Below, in pieces: positions 28,410 through 37,617 of a stretch of 64,000 nt of DNA (positions are counted from its first letter, which is position 1; every line of letters begins with the position of its first letter). Under the pieces are notes generated by a model that saw nothing but the letters and a program-made list of their open reading frames with translations, did not search any database and was not told the origin of the DNA. The stretch lies in NCBI GenBank assembly GCA_009594865.1, contig VOPT01000001.1, positions 93,177 to 157,176 on the forward strand, written 5' to 3'. This DNA comes from Nitrospira sp. GTDB taxonomy: Bacteria > Nitrospirota > Nitrospiria > Nitrospirales > Nitrospiraceae. The position numbers and the translations under genes were made by a program.

Positions 28410-29195
28410 ATGAATCGTTGCCCTTTTTCCGTTGGCGCTTCCGTACTCATCCTATTGATTACCTCCGTATCGGTTTCGGTACCTTTGGCGGCGTCGGAAC
28501 TCGATCAGACTGACAGAGAACCTATGGAGCAGGTGATCGAACGATACATTCGCACCCATCCGGAAGTGATCGAGCAATCGCTGCAGGCGCTGGAAGCGAA
28601 ACGTGAGGCTGAGGAGAAGGCGAGGCAGAAGGTGGCGCTGGGAGCCCACCAAGCCGAATTGCTCAATGACCCAACATCACCCGTAAGCGGCAATCCCTCC
28701 GGAGACATCACGCTGGTAGAGTTTTTCGATTATCGCTGCGGCTACTGTAAACGCGCCGCCGGCGCCGTCACGCAATTGCAGCAGGAAAACCCGCGGGTGC
28801 GCGTTGTCTACAAAGACTTTCCCATTCTCGGCGAAGCCTCTGAACTCGCCGCCAAGGCCGCGCTGGCCTCCAAGGCACAAGGCAAGCACCAAGTGTTCCA
28901 TGAAGCGATGCTGGCCTTCAAAGGCGATATCACGAAAGAGTCACTCTTGAACCTGGCCGGAGAAGTCGGCCTCGACCCCGCCAAGCTTGAAGCCGACATG
29001 CGCAATCCCGAATGGCAAAAGGTCATCGACACCAATCGTGCCCTGGCGCGCACTCTCGGCATCAGCGGCACGCCCGGATTCATCGTCGGCACGGAATTGG
29101 TTCCAGGCGCATTGGACTTGAACGGGCTGAAAGAATTGATCTCTCGCGGCGGCGAAGCCGTAAAGCTTCGTCCCATTGATGTACCTCATCGGTAA
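28410..29195 (+). CDS. DsbA/ScsC-like periplasmic thioredoxin-fold protein
   Basis: A 261-residue secreted thioredoxin-fold protein. It has a signal peptide (about 1-28), then a charged helical arm (about 35-80, EQVIERYIRTHPEVIEQSL) like the oligomerisation arm of ScsC/Com1-type proteins. The catalytic domain carries CGYC in FFDYRCGYCKRA (about residue 109) and the cis-Pro loop SGTPGF. It should act on periplasmic disulfides, as oxidase or isomerase. The start ATG follows AAGGATCTCCG. No membrane partner (DsbB or DsbD) is in the window. Confidence 0.85.
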   Translation: MNRCPFSVGASVLILLITSVSVSVPLAASELDQTDREPMEQVIERYIRTHPEVIEQSLQALEAKREAEEKARQKVALGAHQAELLNDPTSPVSGNPSGDITLVEFFDYRCGYCKRAAGAVTQLQQENPRVRVVYKDFPILGEASELAAKAALASKAQGKHQVFHEAMLAFKGDITKESLLNLAGEVGLDPAKLEADMRNPEWQKVIDTNRALARTLGISGTPGFIVGTELVPGALDLNGLKELISRGGEAVKLRPIDVPHR

Positions 29196-29545
29196 CACAC
29201 TAACCGTACGCGCAATTCACATCCCATTGCTTCGGTAAAGGCACAGTTGTCGACTCGGCCTCCGCCATACCTTGCTTGACCGGCTTACCTGGCATCACCT
29301 TCATTTCAACAATCCAACGTCAATGTCACCTGAGTCATTGAACGCTTGGTGGCTGGGACGGCCACCTCGCTGACGATGGAGGTCACACCCTAAAACCTGC
29401 TTCCTCCATAGTTTCCAAAGACGATGGATTGGACCTCTTCCTCAGACAGGAGGAGTCGTCCTGTTGGCGGTATATCAAGCACTCTGCTCGTGGAGGATTT
29501 GAAGGAGACGCATTGCGTGGTCAGAACGATATGAGACCGGCTAGC
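29196..29545. other. Intergenic region, possible gene fragments
   Basis: No convincing gene. Reading leftward there is a 34-codon frame (ending KQWDVNCAYG near 29199) and, just upstream of it, another short protein-like frame ending TQVTLTLDC. Neither has a ribosome binding site or recognised family. ACAGGA and TCCTGT around 29445-29463 form a small hairpin. Confidence 0.3.
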
Positions 29546-30526
29546 TCAATGCGAAGCTGCCGCCGGAAACTGCAGGGCATTCAAGATCGCGGCAAGACGG
29601 TAGCCGGCCTTGGCTAACTGCTGCTTCACGAGTTTGGCCTCATCTTGTTCATAGCCAGGCGGCAAGGTGATCGTAATCTTTCGCAGGCCATTCTGGTCTC
29701 CGTCGAATTGCCCTGCACCGAAAATGAGACGCTCATACGCGGACTTGCCTAGCCTGATGCTCTCAACCGCCCACTGCTCGACCCATTCGTGATACGAACC
29801 GCTACCATCCCAGGCCGGTTGATGACCTTCAGCCACTAGTCCCTGAGCGACTTCCAGATACGAGCGGCCTTTAGCGACCTCGTTCACCAGACGGTCATCC
29901 CACAAGGCGTGCAGTTGCTCTTCAGCTGCACTAAATAGCAACGTACCACCATGATCCCCGGCCTTCCTCGCCGCTTCCTGCGGGTCGGTAATCAAGTGCG
30001 CCTGACGTTGCGCATCGAACCGATAATAACCACTGCCGAGGTGGAGCGGTTGGTGAAGGTCTCCGAGCAAGTGAACCAGCCAACGCAAAGCCTGCACCCT
30101 GGTCATCTCGTGATCAGCAACGGTGGTTGATTCAATGACCAGGATGCAGCGCTGAATCGTCCGCACAATGTCATTGTGGCGGCTTCCGACCGCCCCTTCC
30201 CTATACGCGTCGGTATCCAGCGGCAGATCGACATAATGCCATTCCCGATTGTCGGGAAAGGCTTCGTTGAAGCGCTGAGCTCCCGCGTCATGAGCCAGTG
30301 GCCCGACATTCTTCTTTGCGCGTTTCACCTCGTCCGGCCAGGTTGCAACCGTCGCCAAGGTTTCACCCGAACGGAGAAGAGTCCCAACTGCCGCCCTCGT
30401 TTCAGATGTGAGCTGGGCATCGACAATGGCTCCGACCGTTCGATGCCCCAGATCTCCAAAGGCCGAGGCCTGAGCGGTAAAGGACCACCCCGCGACCGTC
30501 AAGAGAAGGATGAGAAGTACTGGCAT
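29546..30526 (-). CDS. S1/P1 family nuclease
   Basis: A 326-residue secreted zinc nuclease/phosphatase. From ATG 30526 there is a signal peptide (cleavage near AQASA). The mature start reads FGDLGHRTVG, where family members usually begin with Trp whose free amino group binds zinc. Other metal ligands are visible: Asp in TWPDEV, His in WHYVDLP, and the block VHLLGDLHQPLHLG with His, Asp and His. DHGGT replaces the usual D-x-GGN. Predicted to cut single-stranded DNA and RNA in the periplasm or outside. The frame reaches 30625, but 30526 gives the signal peptide and has GAGGG upstream. Confidence 0.8.
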   Translation of the reverse strand: MPVLLILLLTVAGWSFTAQASAFGDLGHRTVGAIVDAQLTSETRAAVGTLLRSGETLATVATWPDEVKRAKKNVGPLAHDAGAQRFNEAFPDNREWHYVDLPLDTDAYREGAVGSRHNDIVRTIQRCILVIESTTVADHEMTRVQALRWLVHLLGDLHQPLHLGSGYYRFDAQRQAHLITDPQEAARKAGDHGGTLLFSAAEEQLHALWDDRLVNEVAKGRSYLEVAQGLVAEGHQPAWDGSGSYHEWVEQWAVESIRLGKSAYERLIFGAGQFDGDQNGLRKITITLPPGYEQDEAKLVKQQLAKAGYRLAAILNALQFPAAASH

Positions 30527-30700
30527 ACCAAACCCTCGCTTCGAGCCGGGATGAAAGCCATGACACGAACAATGTGTGGCGCGATAGGGAGGATTGTAAA
30601 AGTTATTAGGCAGAAGCGCAAACATCAGCAGGCGTTAGCTATCTCTCTGCGCTGCATGCCGACGCTCAAACAGGAGGCAGGACAGCAATTCATGCTCAAT

Positions 30701-30729
30701 AAAAAGGGGGAAGCCTTGCGGCTTCCCCC
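30701..30729 (-). terminator. Intrinsic terminator of the multicopper oxidase gene
   Basis: GGGGGAAGCC (30706-30715), a TTGC loop and GGCTTCCCCC (30720-30729) form a perfect 10-bp stem. On the minus strand it is followed by TTTTTATT (30701-30705 and beyond), a classical intrinsic terminator about 70 bases after the oxidase stop. A second hairpin without T-tract (GGCGGCC 30762-30768 with GGCCGCC 30783-30789) sits between stop and terminator. Confidence 0.85.
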
Positions 30730-30800
30730 TCCGGTGATTAGGACCGGCACTGCATCCATACGGCGGCCCCTTCGATAGAAGAGGCCGCCGCCCCCTCACC

Positions 30801-33800
30801 TTATTGGATGAGATGTGAAGTCTTGGAGGCGTGCGCCTCGCCTGACTCAGATCCCGCCCGCTTGACAGAAGGTGCCTGCTGACTCAACGGGAGGATTCGT
30901 TGGTCATCGGTGGGCAACACCTTCAAGAGACCCCATTGACCCGATTGGGCATAGGGCAACCGCTGGTTGCTCCACACATAATCACCCGGCTGACGGAAGC
31001 TTCCGCCTGCCGCAGGGATAAAGGCATCCAGCGATTCCGACGCTGAGAACTCCACGACGCTGATCTGGTCGGCGCCGCGCATGAACGGCTCGATCGGCCA
31101 TTCATGTTTTTCCACACTGAACATGCCGTTCTGTTCATTGCTCGCACCGAACACATGGATACGCACGGGATCTCCCGCATGCGCTTCGATGAGCGGCGTG
31201 GCAATACTTTCGGGCTTGTCCACCGAGCAGGGTTGGAACACCTTGCCAAGCGAGCATCCGCTGGCTTCACGGAACTTATACGGTTCCGAACGGTAGTTCA
31301 CGGCCGTCAGTCCCGCCGTGTTTTGCACGTAGGGCATGAAGCTCGTTCCGATGATGTTGTCTTCATCCTGGAAGAACAGGGCCACATCGCGATAGTTCTG
31401 GCGATGTTCGTAGCCCTGGATCGTCCGATCCACAATCACATCGGCGACCCAGCTGTTCTTGGTGGAAATATCCGCACCGGTCTTCGGATCGCGATAGGTG
31501 GCCCCCTTGGGTCCGATCACGATGCCGCCATACAGGCCGTTGCGCGGATTGGTCATGACATTCCCCCAATCCCACACCAGAGACGCAGTCTCTCCGATGA
31601 ACGGATCGGCATAGAACGTGTACACGCGGCTCTCACCCGGAGCAACCGTCTGCTCGCCCGGATTGTTACCCACGTTGGCGCCCAGGGAATCCTTCGGATC
31701 AAAAGCCAGACCCAGCGCCGAGAACGACGCACGGCCCTGCTTCATCTTATTGCTCAACTTGACCTTGAGACAGTCTCCGACGTTCGCGCGCAACGTCAGC
31801 GGCATCGGCTGAAGGCCGGAGGCCACCGTCGCCACATCCTCATCCAAGACATAGATCTTGGCATCAGGATTGACCATCTGGATGGTCCGCTCGAAATCGA
31901 CCTCGATGGCATCCGGCGCCTTCGGGTTCAACTTCATCGACGGGAAATCGATCGCCGACACATTGAAACTCTTCACTGGCGCCTCGGCAGGACACACCGC
32001 CGGGGCCTTCGGAATTTCGTTCCGGCCACTGTATCCGGCAGGCAACTTCTGGAGATCCGCCACGTCCTTATCGAGGACGCGCAAGATACCCCACGCGCCT
32101 TCCGAGAACTTGGAGGAACGACCATTGAAGTGGATGTAGTCACCCGCCTGCAAGCGTGGTCCACCGGCTTGCGGAATGACCAGGTCGTATCGTTCAGCGA
32201 TACCGACATGGATCGAGTTCTTCCGGTTGGCATCGCCGGCATACCGCTCGGTCAGATAGGTATGACCGGACAACGTCCACACCATGCTTTCATTGGTCAT
32301 GGTCTGCAGCAACCGGAACACAACCGTATCGCCCAAATAGGCTCGCACCATCGGGGTGTACGGATCGCCGTGTACGGCGCTGCTGAAGAGCTTCGACGGA
32401 TCCGGATTCGCGTTCAGGCGTCCGCTGATCGGCTCGGCCCTGAAGTTGAGACCGCCGCCCGTCGTATGGGTTCCGCCGTTCAGGAACGGCATCGGCGTCA
32501 TCTTGATATGATCTGGAATCGGGAACGAGATGGTCTTCCCCGCTTCCAGGGCAATTTCCACCGGCTGACCCGGAGGATTACCCGCCGTCACGATGTTGAT
32601 CGTGTGCGGCACGCTATCGTTCAACTGCACCAGCAACTCACGGAAGCTGCCGTTCACCCCGTAGCCCACAGGCTCCGCGGTGCGGATGTCCGCCAACGGA
32701 CCGCTCCGAATCGGCGCACCGGTCTTCGGATTGTGATAGGTCGATCCGACCGGCTCGACAAGCATCGTGCCGAATCCGCCGTGGCCCCAGGTGATCCGGC
32801 CCAACGCATGGTCGTGCCAGAATACGGTGCCCACATCGGAATCCACCCAGAACCGCTGCCGGACAAATTCCACCGTCACGATATCCTTCACAGGATGATC
32901 GTTCTTCAACGGCCGAACGAGCGTGATCTCGTTGCCCTTGATCGACTGGATCCGTCCGACTTCATTCCCGCCGACGTTATCCGCGCCGATGAGAATTTCG
33001 ATGCCCGGATGATACTGCGCGGCGTTCTTCAGGGTGATCACGCGATCGCCCTTCTTCCCCGCCTTCGTGAAGATGGTGTTCAAGGGCAAGGGCAAGCCCT
33101 TGTCCGTCTTCTTTTCCAACATCGTGAACGGGCGCACCGACTGTTCGTTCGAGAAGCCGGTGATCACGCCGTCCGACGATTGATTGTCGAACTGCAGGAA
33201 GTGCCAATGGGTATTGACCTTCGACGCATGGAAATTGCCGAAGTCGTCGTCATCCCATTCGCTGGTCAACATCCAATCGACGCAATCGTAGATGTTGGAC
33301 CGCACGACCAGCGGGAAGCGCAGGTCGTTGTTTTTCCGAATGGCCGCTTCCTCTTCATGCAACACATAGATCAACCCGCCCTCGTCCATGATGGCCGGGG
33401 TGTCGCCTTGCTTGTCGGCGAGCATCATCGGCGTATGGATGAAGTGCACGTTGTATTTCTTCGAACCCGCATTCTCCGGACACAGGCTCCACCGTCCGTT
33501 CTCACCCGGCTTGGCGGGATAGGAACTCGGCTGGCCATCCTCCTCGAGGTGGATCATTTCCAACCAAGGGGATGGGTTGTGTCCCTTCGAGAACGGCACG
33601 CGACGGCCGAAGTGCGGCTTCAAGTGCGGCCAGGAGACCTTGCCGGTCAACGGCTCGAACACGATCGGCAGCCGCTCGCCCGGATGGGCCGATTGATAGC
33701 GCGGATTCGGCACCGTGTTCTCAGGCTCCGTCATCGCGCGAGTGCCCTGCCAGTTCCAATTCAACACACTGGCATCATAGGAACGGGTCTGATCGCGTTC

Positions 33801-35684
33801 ATCCTTCTTGTGGCCCGGAAGACCCTGCGGCGGGAATTGCATTTCCACCCAGTCCTTCAGCGTCACGATGGCCGGATCGGCCTTCCAATCGGTCTTGCCT
33901 TTCTCGATGATCTTGAACTGCTTGCCGAACCAATCGACGGTCTTGCCGATCAGCTCGTCCGACGTAACCCCGGTCTTGATGCGGCCCTTGCGGTCCGGCA
34001 ACTCCAGCAGATCCGGCATCACGTCATTGTGATTCGCGCCCTGCTGAATGGTGTTGTACACGCGCCAGTAGCCCCACATGCCCGCGATGTAGTGATGGGC
34101 CACGTGGCAGTGGAAGAGGAAGTCTCCGGCCAACTGCTGGCACAGACCGGATCCGCACTCCGTTTCCAGATCCATGGTCTCGGACGGACCGATGACTTCC
34201 ACGTCGACGCGATCGGACTTCGTCCGGATCACGGGATACTTGACGGGACCGTTCTTCGCCGCATGCCACAAGGGCATTTCGTCGATGGCGCGCGGACTCC
34301 TCGGCCAACGAATCGCGCCACCGTGCGGGTGGTGCGAGTGGAACACTTCGGAACCACCGTGGACCAGTCGAAACTTGGCCGGGTCACCGAGGTAGCTGCG
34401 CGGAATGGTCGTGGCCGGATCGCCGAAGGTATAGGCGCTGTAGGCCATCGACTCATCTTCGAACCCGAAGTATTCGTGCTGCGTCTGCATATTATCGACG
34501 CCGAACGGCTCGCTACGATAGTTCAATGCGCGGGCGACCGGACGATACACGTCGGTGAGCGGATCGCGCTGCGGGATGAAGTCGCCCTTCTTGTTCAATG
34601 GACGGAACGCTTCATCGCCGACCTCATGATAGAACAGCACGAATTCCCGGAAGTCCGGGCCGCTGCCGTTCTTGATGATCGCCTGCCAGCCGCTCTTCGT
34701 CGGCTTAGGATCGCCGGTTCCCAGCGGCTCGAGATATTCAGAGCCCTTCGGCTCGATCACGAACGATCCGAAGAGGCCCATCACGGTCAACTCACGATCG
34801 TTGCTGTAGGAATGGAACTGGCGGCTGCCCTCCTGTTGAGTCGGGGGGATATACCATTCCATCTCCACGGCTTTGCCCTTGGCCGCGATGCTGTCGGGAT
34901 TGGTGGTCGTGGCCGGTTGTCCCGTGGCCGACATGACCATGCTGGAGCCATGGATGTTCAAACTGACTTCTTCATCGCCTTCCAGCTGATTCCGGAGCGT
35001 CATCCGCACGCAATCGCCTTGATTGCCGCGAAGGACCAACGGCTGAATGAACTGATTCTGCAATCCGTTCATGACGCCGCCCGGATCGTACCCGTCCTTG
35101 TCCCGCGCCTCTTTATTCTTGGTCTCTTCGGCGCGGACCTTATCAATGTTCTCGGTCAGCGTATACATGTAGCCCGGATAGAAATCGAGCCACATGTTCA
35201 AGGTGATTTCCACATTGATCGCCGACACATCGTAGCTGCGGACCGGCGCGCTGGCCGGACACTTCCCGCCTCCAGAAGAGACAGGCTCAGCGCCGCTGTT
35301 CGACATCAACAACAGATCCTGATTCCCGGCGCCGTACTGGTGCAACATGTTGACGTTGTTGTACTGGCCGCCCGTCCTCTGCACTTCAGCATCGTGGACC
35401 AACTGCTCGTTGATCTTGTCCATAATGCGCTGGTGCTGACGTTCCATCATCGCGGTGCGCTCGACATGGCCTTCCTGCGCATCTTCGATAATGGTCTGTC
35501 CCTTCAGCTGCTCAGCCCATGCCGGCTGATTATGGGCAGTCGCATGCAGCTCCGGCGCCGCCGCCGAGGCCACCTGGAAGGCCCCGACGCAGACCGATGG
35601 AAGCATCACTCCCAACAGAAGCTTCCAGGCCGCTTGGGCCCTGCGCTGACTGACTTTTTTAGGCCCGCTACGTACCGATCTCAT
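30801..35684 (-). CDS. Giant secreted multicopper oxidase (multi-cupredoxin protein)
   Basis: A 1627-residue protein, several times the length of a laccase. ATG 35684 is fixed by AAGAGGAGG 8 bases upstream and gives an N-terminal signal (ASAAAPE cleavage). Many cupredoxin domains can be traced. Copper motifs in order are HGGSEVFHSHHPHGG (about 446), the type-1/type-3 motif HCHVAHHYIAGMW (about 525), HWHFLQFD (about 821) and FWHDHALG (about 953). In laccases the HWH and HDH-like motifs come first, so the order here is permuted. A further C-terminal half resembles the N-terminal repeat (CPAEAPVKSFNVSAI versus CPASAPVRSYDVSAI). Very long multicopper oxidases include manganese oxidases such as MnxG. 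Its promoter and regulators suggest sigma-54 control. Metal or Mn(II) oxidation is inference. Confidence 0.85.
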   Translation of the reverse strand: MRSVRSGPKKVSQRRAQAAWKLLLGVMLPSVCVGAFQVASAAAPELHATAHNQPAWAEQLKGQTIIEDAQEGHVERTAMMERQHQRIMDKINEQLVHDAEVQRTGGQYNNVNMLHQYGAGNQDLLLMSNSGAEPVSSGGGKCPASAPVRSYDVSAINVEITLNMWLDFYPGYMYTLTENIDKVRAEETKNKEARDKDGYDPGGVMNGLQNQFIQPLVLRGNQGDCVRMTLRNQLEGDEEVSLNIHGSSMVMSATGQPATTTNPDSIAAKGKAVEMEWYIPPTQQEGSRQFHSYSNDRELTVMGLFGSFVIEPKGSEYLEPLGTGDPKPTKSGWQAIIKNGSGPDFREFVLFYHEVGDEAFRPLNKKGDFIPQRDPLTDVYRPVARALNYRSEPFGVDNMQTQHEYFGFEDESMAYSAYTFGDPATTIPRSYLGDPAKFRLVHGGSEVFHSHHPHGGAIRWPRSPRAIDEMPLWHAAKNGPVKYPVIRTKSDRVDVEVIGPSETMDLETECGSGLCQQLAGDFLFHCHVAHHYIAGMWGYWRVYNTIQQGANHNDVMPDLLELPDRKGRIKTGVTSDELIGKTVDWFGKQFKIIEKGKTDWKADPAIVTLKDWVEMQFPPQGLPGHKKDERDQTRSYDASVLNWNWQGTRAMTEPENTVPNPRYQSAHPGERLPIVFEPLTGKVSWPHLKPHFGRRVPFSKGHNPSPWLEMIHLEEDGQPSSYPAKPGENGRWSLCPENAGSKKYNVHFIHTPMMLADKQGDTPAIMDEGGLIYVLHEEEAAIRKNNDLRFPLVVRSNIYDCVDWMLTSEWDDDDFGNFHASKVNTHWHFLQFDNQSSDGVITGFSNEQSVRPFTMLEKKTDKGLPLPLNTIFTKAGKKGDRVITLKNAAQYHPGIEILIGADNVGGNEVGRIQSIKGNEITLVRPLKNDHPVKDIVTVEFVRQRFWVDSDVGTVFWHDHALGRITWGHGGFGTMLVEPVGSTYHNPKTGAPIRSGPLADIRTAEPVGYGVNGSFRELLVQLNDSVPHTINIVTAGNPPGQPVEIALEAGKTISFPIPDHIKMTPMPFLNGGTHTTGGGLNFRAEPISGRLNANPDPSKLFSSAVHGDPYTPMVRAYLGDTVVFRLLQTMTNESMVWTLSGHTYLTERYAGDANRKNSIHVGIAERYDLVIPQAGGPRLQAGDYIHFNGRSSKFSEGAWGILRVLDKDVADLQKLPAGYSGRNEIPKAPAVCPAEAPVKSFNVSAIDFPSMKLNPKAPDAIEVDFERTIQMVNPDAKIYVLDEDVATVASGLQPMPLTLRANVGDCLKVKLSNKMKQGRASFSALGLAFDPKDSLGANVGNNPGEQTVAPGESRVYTFYADPFIGETASLVWDWGNVMTNPRNGLYGGIVIGPKGATYRDPKTGADISTKNSWVADVIVDRTIQGYEHRQNYRDVALFFQDEDNIIGTSFMPYVQNTAGLTAVNYRSEPYKFREASGCSLGKVFQPCSVDKPESIATPLIEAHAGDPVRIHVFGASNEQNGMFSVEKHEWPIEPFMRGADQISVVEFSASESLDAFIPAAGGSFRQPGDYVWSNQRLPYAQSGQWGLLKVLPTDDQRILPLSQQAPSVKRAGSESGEAHASKTSHLIQ

Positions 35685-35910
35685 TAGACCTACCTCCTCT
35701 TGAAACCATACAACCTCCGCATCCCCACTCTCTTGCCATCGAACTCCCGTCGCGCACGGTGCAGGCCCGTGAAGGCCTGCACCTCGTGGAGTGGAAACAC
35801 CAGGAGGCCGGTCCGTCGGTTTCCACACCCTTGATCAGCAACAACGTGACGATGGCACACCCATCGATGCGCATAAGACGCACTGCGCACAAAAAGACGG
35901 CGGTGATTAG

Positions 35911-35926
35911 AGCAACTCTCGTTCCA
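35911..35926 (-). promoter_or_regulatory. Sigma-54 promoter of the multicopper oxidase gene
   Basis: Read on the minus strand the site is TGGAACG-AGAG-TTGCT, against the consensus TGGCACG-N4-TTGC(A/T): one mismatch, with GG and GC ten bases apart as required. Transcription would start near 35900, leaving a leader of about 215 bases before ATG 35684. The gene upstream encodes a sigma-54 activator. An inverted repeat TTCCAGA/TCTGGAA (35922-35928 and 35938-35944) overlaps the -24 side. Confidence 0.7.
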
Positions 35927-35996
35927 GATCGATTGCGTCTGGAAACGTAGACTTTTCTGGAAATTTCAGAGGGTGGTCGTAAAGGCAGGAAGAGAA

Positions 35997-36016
35997 ATGG
36001 GGCGACGTCGCCCCAT
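35997..36016 (-). terminator. Perfect 20-bp palindrome, possible terminator of the response regulator gene
   Basis: ATGGGGCGAC/GTCGCCCCAT is perfectly self-complementary. As RNA on the minus strand it gives an 8-bp stem with an ACGT loop, followed by TTCTCTT, so it could end the kinase/regulator transcript. A protein-binding role is also possible because it lies between the palindrome at 36081 and the promoter. Confidence 0.5.
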
Positions 36017-36080
36017 CAAAAACCGTCAATCATCGTAAACACTGCGAATTGAAAGGCTGAGGATAAGTGTCCGGAAAATG

Positions 36081-36097
36081 TGTCCCAATGGGACACC
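36081..36097. promoter_or_regulatory. Palindromic enhancer site, probable activator binding site
   Basis: GTGTCCCA-A-TGGGACAC is a perfect 8-bp inverted repeat about 160 bases upstream of the sigma-54 promoter, the usual enhancer distance for NtrC-type activators. A GTGTCC half-site lies just beside it at 36068-36073. The rest of 35685-36198 holds the promoter and the 20-bp palindrome and no gene. Confidence 0.6.
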
Positions 36098-36198
36098 GAC
36101 GCCCCATTGCTCCACAGGACTCACGCCCGAAGAATCCGCCGTGAATAGGCACGGTGACAACGTGATGAGAAACGGTGAGGAATGGTCACGGTCGTTTT

Positions 36199-37617
36199 TC
36201 AAAACAGTGCGCGCAAGCCATGCTTTTTGACCATGCGCTCAATGGTCTTACGATCTACGCCGGCTTCCCGCGCAGCTCTGCCCATGTGGCCTTCGTTTCG
36301 CTTGAGGAGTTCGATCAAGAAACTCCGTTCGAACGTCGTGACCGCCGCTTGCTTGGCATGTTTGAAGGAGCCGGCCTCTCCCGGTCCTGACTCGTCTACC
36401 ACCACCTGGCGCAACCGGTCTGGCAAATGGGCGGCGGTAATCAATGGGCCATCGGCCAACACGGCAGCACGCTCAATGACGTTTTGCAATTCGCGCACAT
36501 TCCCCGGCCAGGCATAGCCGCACAGTAACTCCGTAGCCGTAGGGTCCAGGGTTGGGACGAATCCGAGGGCAACACCCTGCTGCTTCATGAATCGCCGCAA
36601 AAATTCCTGCGCCAGAATCGGAATATCGCCTTCCCGGCTCCGCAAGGGGGGCAACACGATTGGAATGACATTCAGACGGTAATAGAGGTCCTCGCGAAAC
36701 TCTCCGCGCCGGCAGGCGGCCTCGAGATCCTGGTTTGAAGCGGCAATCACCCGCACATCGACATCCAGAAACCGGATGCCCCCGACCCGGCGCATCTGGC
36801 GCTCCTGCAAAACCCGGAGCAATCGGGACTGCAACGTCTGGCTCATCCCGCTGACTTCGTCCAGGAAGACCGTTCCACCCGCCGCCACTTCGAACAATCC
36901 GGGTTTCGAGACATGCGCGCCGGTAAAGGCGCCCTTCTCATGGCCGAACAGTTCCGATTCCAGCAGCGTATCGGGCAGAGACACGCAATCCACCGGAATA
37001 AAGGGGCGCTCCGCCCGCAGACTGGTGTCGTGAATCGCCCGCGCTACCAGTTCTTTGCCCGTGCCGCTTTCTCCATACACCAGCACGTTGGAATGGGTCG
37101 GCGCCACTTTTTCAATCAGCGTGAAGACCGATTCCATGGCCGAACTTCCGCCGATGACGCGCGCAAAACCGGCCCGCTTCCCGGTGCGTGCCTGATCGAG
37201 GGCGCGGCGAGCCTCCTCGGTTCCGGCATTCGTCACGGCACCCGCCCCATCCTCACCGAAGGCACGGCGCGCCACCTGCAGGAGATCGGTACTCGTGAAA
37301 GGCTTGGTAATGTAGTCGAATGCGCCGTACCGCATCGAGGTGACCGCCGTCTGCACCGTGGCATGGGCCGTCAACAACACGACCTGAACGGATGGATCGA
37401 ATCGTTTGGCTGCAGCCAGGACCTCGATCCCGTCGAGATCGGGCATGCGCAAATCCGTGAGAATCAGTCCTGGCCGCTCGCGCTGAATGACGGCCAGTGC
37501 ACGGGTTGGATTACATTCTGTCAGACAATCATAGGGTCCACGACTGAGAATCCGGCGACAATTATCGAGCGCATCCTGCTCGTCATCGACGATCAGGATT
37601 TTTCCTGCAATCCCCAT
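36199..37617 (-). CDS. Sigma-54-dependent response regulator, NtrC family
   Basis: A 472-residue three-domain regulator. The receiver domain (about 1-120) has the acidic pair in LIVDDEQ, phospho-acceptor Asp in LTDLRMPD and Lys in ITKPF. The AAA+ domain (about 155-390) has Walker A GESGTGKE and the sigma-54-contacting GAFTGA loop in HEKGAFTGAH. The Fis-type helix-turn-helix at the C-terminus reads GRAAREAGVDRKTIERMV. It should activate RpoN-dependent promoters after phosphorylation by the kinase encoded just upstream. The gene starts inside the end of the kinase gene (25-base overlap) with AAGGAG at good spacing. The palindrome and sigma-54 promoter downstream point to the multicopper oxidase as its target. 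Confidence 0.95.
   Translation of the reverse strand: MGIAGKILIVDDEQDALDNCRRILSRGPYDCLTECNPTRALAVIQRERPGLILTDLRMPDLDGIEVLAAAKRFDPSVQVVLLTAHATVQTAVTSMRYGAFDYITKPFTSTDLLQVARRAFGEDGAGAVTNAGTEEARRALDQARTGKRAGFARVIGGSSAMESVFTLIEKVAPTHSNVLVYGESGTGKELVARAIHDTSLRAERPFIPVDCVSLPDTLLESELFGHEKGAFTGAHVSKPGLFEVAAGGTVFLDEVSGMSQTLQSRLLRVLQERQMRRVGGIRFLDVDVRVIAASNQDLEAACRRGEFREDLYYRLNVIPIVLPPLRSREGDIPILAQEFLRRFMKQQGVALGFVPTLDPTATELLCGYAWPGNVRELQNVIERAAVLADGPLITAAHLPDRLRQVVVDESGPGEAGSFKHAKQAAVTTFERSFLIELLKRNEGHMGRAAREAGVDRKTIERMVKKHGLRALF

Noticed and set aside
31104..35687. Open frame of about 1527 codons antisense to the multicopper oxidase
   Set aside because: It mirrors the oxidase codon by codon, its translation is low-complexity in His, Arg and Ile, and it has no ribosome binding site or family match. 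Codon bias in a GC-rich gene explains the lack of stops.
35831..35846. Alternative sigma-54 site near AGCAACAACGTGACG
   Set aside because: Spacing between the conserved pairs is wrong and the GG of the -24 element is missing; the site at 35911 is better.
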